This document shows, piece by piece, positions 60,664-64,000 of a stretch of DNA of 64,000 bases; position 1 is the stretch's first letter, and each line of letters starts with the position of its first letter. The position numbers and the translations under genes are program-made. The stretch is from Roseiarcus sp963774195. Its GTDB lineage: Bacteria; Pseudomonadota; Alphaproteobacteria; Rhizobiales; Beijerinckiaceae. The notes beneath the pieces were generated by a model, which saw only the letters and a program-made list of their open reading frames with translations, was not told where the DNA came from and ran no database searches. The DNA lies in assembly GCA_963774195.1 (NCBI GenBank), contig CAVZDY010000003.1, positions 248,001-312,000 of the forward strand, read 5' to 3'.

Positions 60664-61608
60664 GTGGAGACGACGTCTAAAGACGACGCGCCGCGCGGGC
60701 GCGCCCTGACCATCATCGGCGCGCCGATCGAGGATGGCGCCAGCGTCGCCGGCGCCGCGATGGGCCCGGCGATGTTACGCGTCGCCGGCCTCAATCGCGA
60801 ACTGGCCGCGCTCGGCTGCGAGGTGGAGGATCAGGGCGATCTTGCGCTCGCTTCGCCGCTCCCAGCGATCCCGCCGCCGCACGGCGCGGCGCGCAACTTC
60901 GAGCGCGTCGCGGCCTGGACCCGCCTGCTGCGGGAGAAGACCTACGCCGCGATGGCGGCGGGGCGCACGCCGATCGTCGTCGGCGGCGACCATAGCCTCG
61001 CCATGGGTTCGATCGCCGGCGTTTCCCGCTACGCCCGCGAGAACGGGCGCGAACTCTTCGTGCTGTGGCTCGACGCCCATACTGACTTCAACACGCCCTC
61101 GACCTCTCCGACCGGCAATATGCATGGCATGTCGGCGGCGATGCTGTGCGGGGAGCCGGGTTTCGAGGGCATATTCGAGGCGGGCGCCGGCCCGCCGATC
61201 GACCCGCGCAATCTGCATCTCTTCGGGGTTCGCTCGATCGATGACGGCGAACGACGCCTGCTGCGGGCGCGCGGCGTCGACGTGGTCGACATGCGGGTGC
61301 TCGACGAATACGGCGCGGCGGCGACGATGCGGCGCATCATCGAGCGCGTCGCCGAAAGGCGCGGGATGCTCCACGTCAGCCTGGATCTCGATTTTCTCGA
61401 TCCCTCCCTCGCGCCCGGGGTCGGAACGCCCGTACCGGGCGGGGCGACCTTTCGCGAAGCGCATTTGGCGATGGAGCTGCTCTACGATTCGGGGCTCGTC
61501 GGCTCGGCCGATCTTGTCGAGCTGAACCCGTTTCTCGATGAGCATGGGCGGAGCGCGATGTTGCTGGTTGACCTGGTCGCGAGCCTTTTTGGCCGCCAGG
61601 TGTACTGA
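60664..61608 (+). CDS. arginase (ureohydrolase family)
   Basis: 314 residues from the GTG at 60664 (GAAGGGAA upstream). The two-manganese site is complete: H110 in VVGGDHSLAMG, D137, H139 and D141 in WLDAHTDFN, and the two Asp of SLDLDFLDP. The SPTGNMHGMS substrate loop favours arginase over agmatinase. It splits arginine into ornithine and urea. No transporter or ornithine gene is adjacent. Other ureohydrolases (formiminoglutamase, guanidinobutyrase) are less likely from the loop sequence. Confidence 0.9.
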   Translation: METTSKDDAPRGRALTIIGAPIEDGASVAGAAMGPAMLRVAGLNRELAALGCEVEDQGDLALASPLPAIPPPHGAARNFERVAAWTRLLREKTYAAMAAGRTPIVVGGDHSLAMGSIAGVSRYARENGRELFVLWLDAHTDFNTPSTSPTGNMHGMSAAMLCGEPGFEGIFEAGAGPPIDPRNLHLFGVRSIDDGERRLLRARGVDVVDMRVLDEYGAAATMRRIIERVAERRGMLHVSLDLDFLDPSLAPGVGTPVPGGATFREAHLAMELLYDSGLVGSADLVELNPFLDEHGRSAMLLVDLVASLFGRQVY

Positions 61609-61945
61609 CGCTCCGGTCAGGCCCGCCGGCCAGCCGAACGGCGCTTCGGAATCGTTCCGAAGGAGGTCTGCTAGGACACGCGGACGGGGCGTTGAAGTGT
61701 ATTACAGATTTCAAATTTTGTAATCTGAACGTACGGTAATCCCTTAGTTTTGCTTGCTAAAATCGTCTGCGTCTTCCCGTAATGCATTGAAAATTAACAA
61801 ATATGGATTTGTGTGCGGACCGCGGCGCCGAAGGCGTTGTGTGCGGCGCCAAAAGTTCGGCTTGATCCCGAGACAGGTAAAGGCCTACCACCGCGCGGCT
61901 CCTGGCTGCGCGCTTTTGCCGCGGCGAATAAGAAGGACGATATCC
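61609..61945. other. promoter region of mdh-sucC
   Basis: 337 bases. The AT-rich stretch 61700-61755 holds the inverted arms ATTACA (61701-61706) and TGTAAT (61719-61724) and TTGCTTGCTAAAAT, and is the likely promoter or operator for the TCA-cycle operon. The remaining 190 bases would be a long leader with no recognisable riboswitch. Confidence 0.5.
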
Positions 61946-62911
61946 ATGGCGCGTAAGAAGATTGCATTGATCGGGGCAGGCCAGATCGGCGGCACCCTTG
62001 CCCATTTGGCAGCGCTCAAGGAACTCGGAGACATCGTTCTTTTCGACATCGTTGACGGCGTGCCGCAGGGCAAGGCGCTCGACCTAGCCGAGTCCGCCCC
62101 GGTCGACAGCTTCAACGCGCGCCTGACCGGCGCGAGCGACTATTCCGCGATCGCGGGGGCCGACGTCGTGATCGTCACCGCCGGTGTTCCTCGCAAGCCC
62201 GGCATGAGCCGCGACGACCTGCTCGGCATCAACCTGAAGGTGATGGATGCGGTCGGCGCCGGCATCAAGGCCAACGCGCCGAACGCCTTCGTCATTTGCA
62301 TCACCAATCCGCTCGACGCGATGGTCTGGGCGCTTCAGAAGACCTCGGGCCTGCCGGCCCACAAGGTCGTCGGCATGGCCGGCGTGCTCGATTCCGCTCG
62401 CTTCCGCTACTTCCTCGCCGAGGAATTCAAGGTCTCGGTCGAGGACGTCACCGCCTTCGTGCTCGGCGGCCACGGCGACGACATGGTTCCCTCGGTCCGC
62501 TACTCCACGGTCGCCGGCGTCCCGCTGCCCGACCTCGTCAAGATGGGCTGGACCACCCAGGAGCGTCTCGACGCGATGGTCGAACGTACCCGTAAGGGTG
62601 GCGGCGAGATCGTCAATCTGCTCAAGACCGGCTCCGCCTTCTACGCTCCGGCCGCTTCGGCGATCTCGATGGCCGAGTCCTATCTCAAGGATCAGCGCCG
62701 CGTGCTGCCTGCCGCCGCCCAGCTCAACGGCGAATACGGCCTCACGGACACCTACGTAGGCGTTCCCGTGGTGATCGGCGCCAACGGCGTCGAGCGGATC
62801 GTCGAGATCACCCTGGACGACGCGGAGAAGGCGATGTTCGCCAAGTCCGTCGCCTCAGTGCGCGGCCTCATCGACGCCTGCAAGGCGATCAACCCGGCCC
62901 TGGCAGGCTGA
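61946..62911 (+). CDS. mdh: malate dehydrogenase
   Basis: 321 residues from the ATG at 61946 (AGAAGGA upstream). It is the lactate-dehydrogenase-like bacterial type: NAD motif IALIGAGQIGGTLA, substrate Arg region VTAGVPRKPGMSRDDLL, NPLDAMVW, and the catalytic His in VLGGHGDDMVPSVRYS. It interconverts malate and oxaloacetate with NAD in the TCA cycle. It precedes sucC by 48 bases, the standard alphaproteobacterial order mdh-sucCD. Confidence 0.96.
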   Translation: MARKKIALIGAGQIGGTLAHLAALKELGDIVLFDIVDGVPQGKALDLAESAPVDSFNARLTGASDYSAIAGADVVIVTAGVPRKPGMSRDDLLGINLKVMDAVGAGIKANAPNAFVICITNPLDAMVWALQKTSGLPAHKVVGMAGVLDSARFRYFLAEEFKVSVEDVTAFVLGGHGDDMVPSVRYSTVAGVPLPDLVKMGWTTQERLDAMVERTRKGGGEIVNLLKTGSAFYAPAASAISMAESYLKDQRRVLPAAAQLNGEYGLTDTYVGVPVVIGANGVERIVEITLDDAEKAMFAKSVASVRGLIDACKAINPALAG

Positions 62912-62959
62912 GGCTTCGGCCAATCCGCCCCCGGTCCTCTCGATAGCGAGCGTCGACTC

Positions 62960-64000
62960 ATGAACATCCATGAATATCAGGCGAAGGCGGTACTGGCCGC
63001 CTTCGGGGCTCCGGTGTCCGCCGGCAAGCCTGCCTTTACACCCGATGAGGCGGTGGAGGCGGCCAAGTCGCTTCCCGGCCCGCTCTGGGTCGTCAAGAGC
63101 CAGATCCACGCCGGCGGCCGCGGCAAGGGCCGGTTCAAGGAGGCTTCGGCGGGCGACAAGGGCGGGGTGCGCCTCGCCCGCTCGATCGAGGAGGTGCGCG
63201 AGTTCGCTCAGCAAATGCTCGGCGCGACGCTCGTGACCGTGCAGACCGGCCCGGCCGGCAAGCAGGTCAATCGCCTTTACATCGAAGACGGCTCGTCGAT
63301 CGAGAAGGAGTTCTACCTCTCCGCGCTCGTCGACCGTTCGAAGAGCGAGATCTCGTTCGTTCTCTCGACCGAAGGCGGCGTCAACATCGAGGACGTCGCC
63401 CACAACACGCCCGAGAAGATTCATTCCTTCTCGATCGATCCTGCGACCGGCGCGATGCCGCATCACGGCCGCGCGGCGGCGCGGGCGCTCGGCCTGACGG
63501 GCGATCTCGCCAAGCAGGCGGAAGCGCTGATCGCCAAGCTCTATGCCGCGTTCGTCGCCAAAGACATGGCGATGCTCGAGATCAACCCGCTGATCGTCAC
63601 GACCAGCGGTCAACTCAAGGTGCTCGACGCCAAAGTGTCGTTCGACGACAGCTCGCTCTATCGCCATCCCGACATCGCCGCGCTGCGCGACGAGAGCGAA
63701 GAGGACGCCAAGGAGATCGAGGCCTCGAAGTACGATCTCAACTACGTCACGCTCGACGGCACGATCGGCTGCATGGTCAACGGAGCCGGCCTCGCTATGG
63801 CGACGATGGATATCATCAAGCTGTACGGCGAAAGCCCGGCGAACTTCCTCGACGTCGGCGGCGGCGCCTCGAAGGACAAGGTGACGGCCGCGTTCAAGAT
63901 CATCACCGCCGATCCGAACGTCAAAGGCATCCTCGTCAACATCTTCGGCGGCATCATGCGCTGCGATGTGATCGCCGAGGGCGTGATCGCCGCCGTGAAG
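62960..64000 (+). CDS. sucC: succinyl-CoA synthetase beta subunit (3' end cut by window edge)
   Basis: 347 residues are visible from the ATG at 62960; the full protein is about 398. The ATP-grasp domain opens MNIHEYQAKAVLAAFGAPVS with VVKSQIHAGGRGKG; later marks are MLEINPLIVT, NGAGLAMATMDIIK, the phosphate-site loop DVGGGASKDKV, and FGGIMRCDVIAEG. Together with SucD it converts succinyl-CoA to succinate with formation of ATP or GTP. sucD is expected just beyond the window. Confidence 0.97.
   Translation, partial: MNIHEYQAKAVLAAFGAPVSAGKPAFTPDEAVEAAKSLPGPLWVVKSQIHAGGRGKGRFKEASAGDKGGVRLARSIEEVREFAQQMLGATLVTVQTGPAGKQVNRLYIEDGSSIEKEFYLSALVDRSKSEISFVLSTEGGVNIEDVAHNTPEKIHSFSIDPATGAMPHHGRAAARALGLTGDLAKQAEALIAKLYAAFVAKDMAMLEINPLIVTTSGQLKVLDAKVSFDDSSLYRHPDIAALRDESEEDAKEIEASKYDLNYVTLDGTIGCMVNGAGLAMATMDIIKLYGESPANFLDVGGGASKDKVTAAFKIITADPNVKGILVNIFGGIMRCDVIAEGVIAAVK

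Noticed and set aside
1..64000. CRISPR arrays, prophage, intact insertion sequences or rRNA genes
   Set aside because: No regularly spaced direct repeats, transposase, integrase, phage structural genes or rRNA sequence were seen on either strand.

Overview
The window is GC-rich chromosomal DNA, densely packed with genes, from an alphaproteobacterium, most likely a Hyphomicrobiales (Rhizobiales) member. The lineage call rests on gene content and order. There is a DUF2155 protein next to an NDUFA12-type complex I accessory protein, a long B12-dependent ribonucleotide reductase (NrdJ), an mdh-sucC pair, an alphaproteobacterial porin, and many dispersed short palindromic repeats of the kind seen in rhizobial genomes. 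I see no rRNA, tRNA, CRISPR array, intact insertion sequence or prophage.

Layout. 1-5.3 kb: DUF2155 (cut by the left edge), NDUFA12, and nrdJ behind a clear NrdR box. 5.6-11.7 kb: a di-haem cytochrome c peroxidase/MauG-like protein, two polar amino-acid-type ABC permease genes (one fused to its binding protein, no ATPase nearby), a methyltransferase, and a scrap-rich stretch with a 20-bp inverted repeat and a copy of a nucleoside phosphorylase tail. 12-27 kb: a catabolic block. It holds a minus-strand operon (LIV-type binding protein, LivH, LivM, LivG, LivF, two SDR dehydrogenases, NodB-fold hydrolase) and a divergent penicillin-acylase-family hydrolase. A porin, an IclR regulator, a frameshifted CYP199-like P450 and a cupin follow. 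A 17-bp operator-like sequence occurs in opposite orientations in front of the two divergent units. 27-32.6 kb: a MOSC/flavin reductase/ferredoxin fusion, a decayed aldo-keto reductase fragment and its intact relative, the glycosylases Mug and AAG, and a SnoaL-like protein.

32.6-42 kb: a LysR regulator with gabT (frameshifted) and gabD, a histidine-kinase remnant, a uridine-phosphorylase-like gene, and a NMT1/SsuA-type ABC transporter with a divergent LysR gene. 41.5-46.4 kb: hexuronate catabolism (uxuB, uxuA, a GntR/FCD regulator) with a divergent AGE-family epimerase. 46.4-48.5 kb: a small operon of unknown function. It encodes a minimal ExbB/TolQ-like protein, a TolR-like single-span protein whose outer domain resembles YfaP/DUF2135, a two-span membrane protein and a secreted protein. 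This is the best candidate for an undescribed system. 49-55 kb: LacI regulator, nagB-type deaminase and a complete family-1 ABC importer, with two perfect palindromic operators. 55-58.3 kb: cyanase, then an ArsR-led operon with an SRPBCC-GST fusion, DUF899 and YCII proteins. 58.4-64 kb: zwf, DUF1003, arginase, mdh and sucC (cut by the right edge).

Most units are carbon or nitrogen scavenging modules, each a transporter plus enzymes plus a local regulator, set beside core metabolism (nrdJ, zwf, mdh-sucC). Two otherwise intact genes (P450 and gabT) each carry one extra base, so either assembly error or recent decay must be considered.
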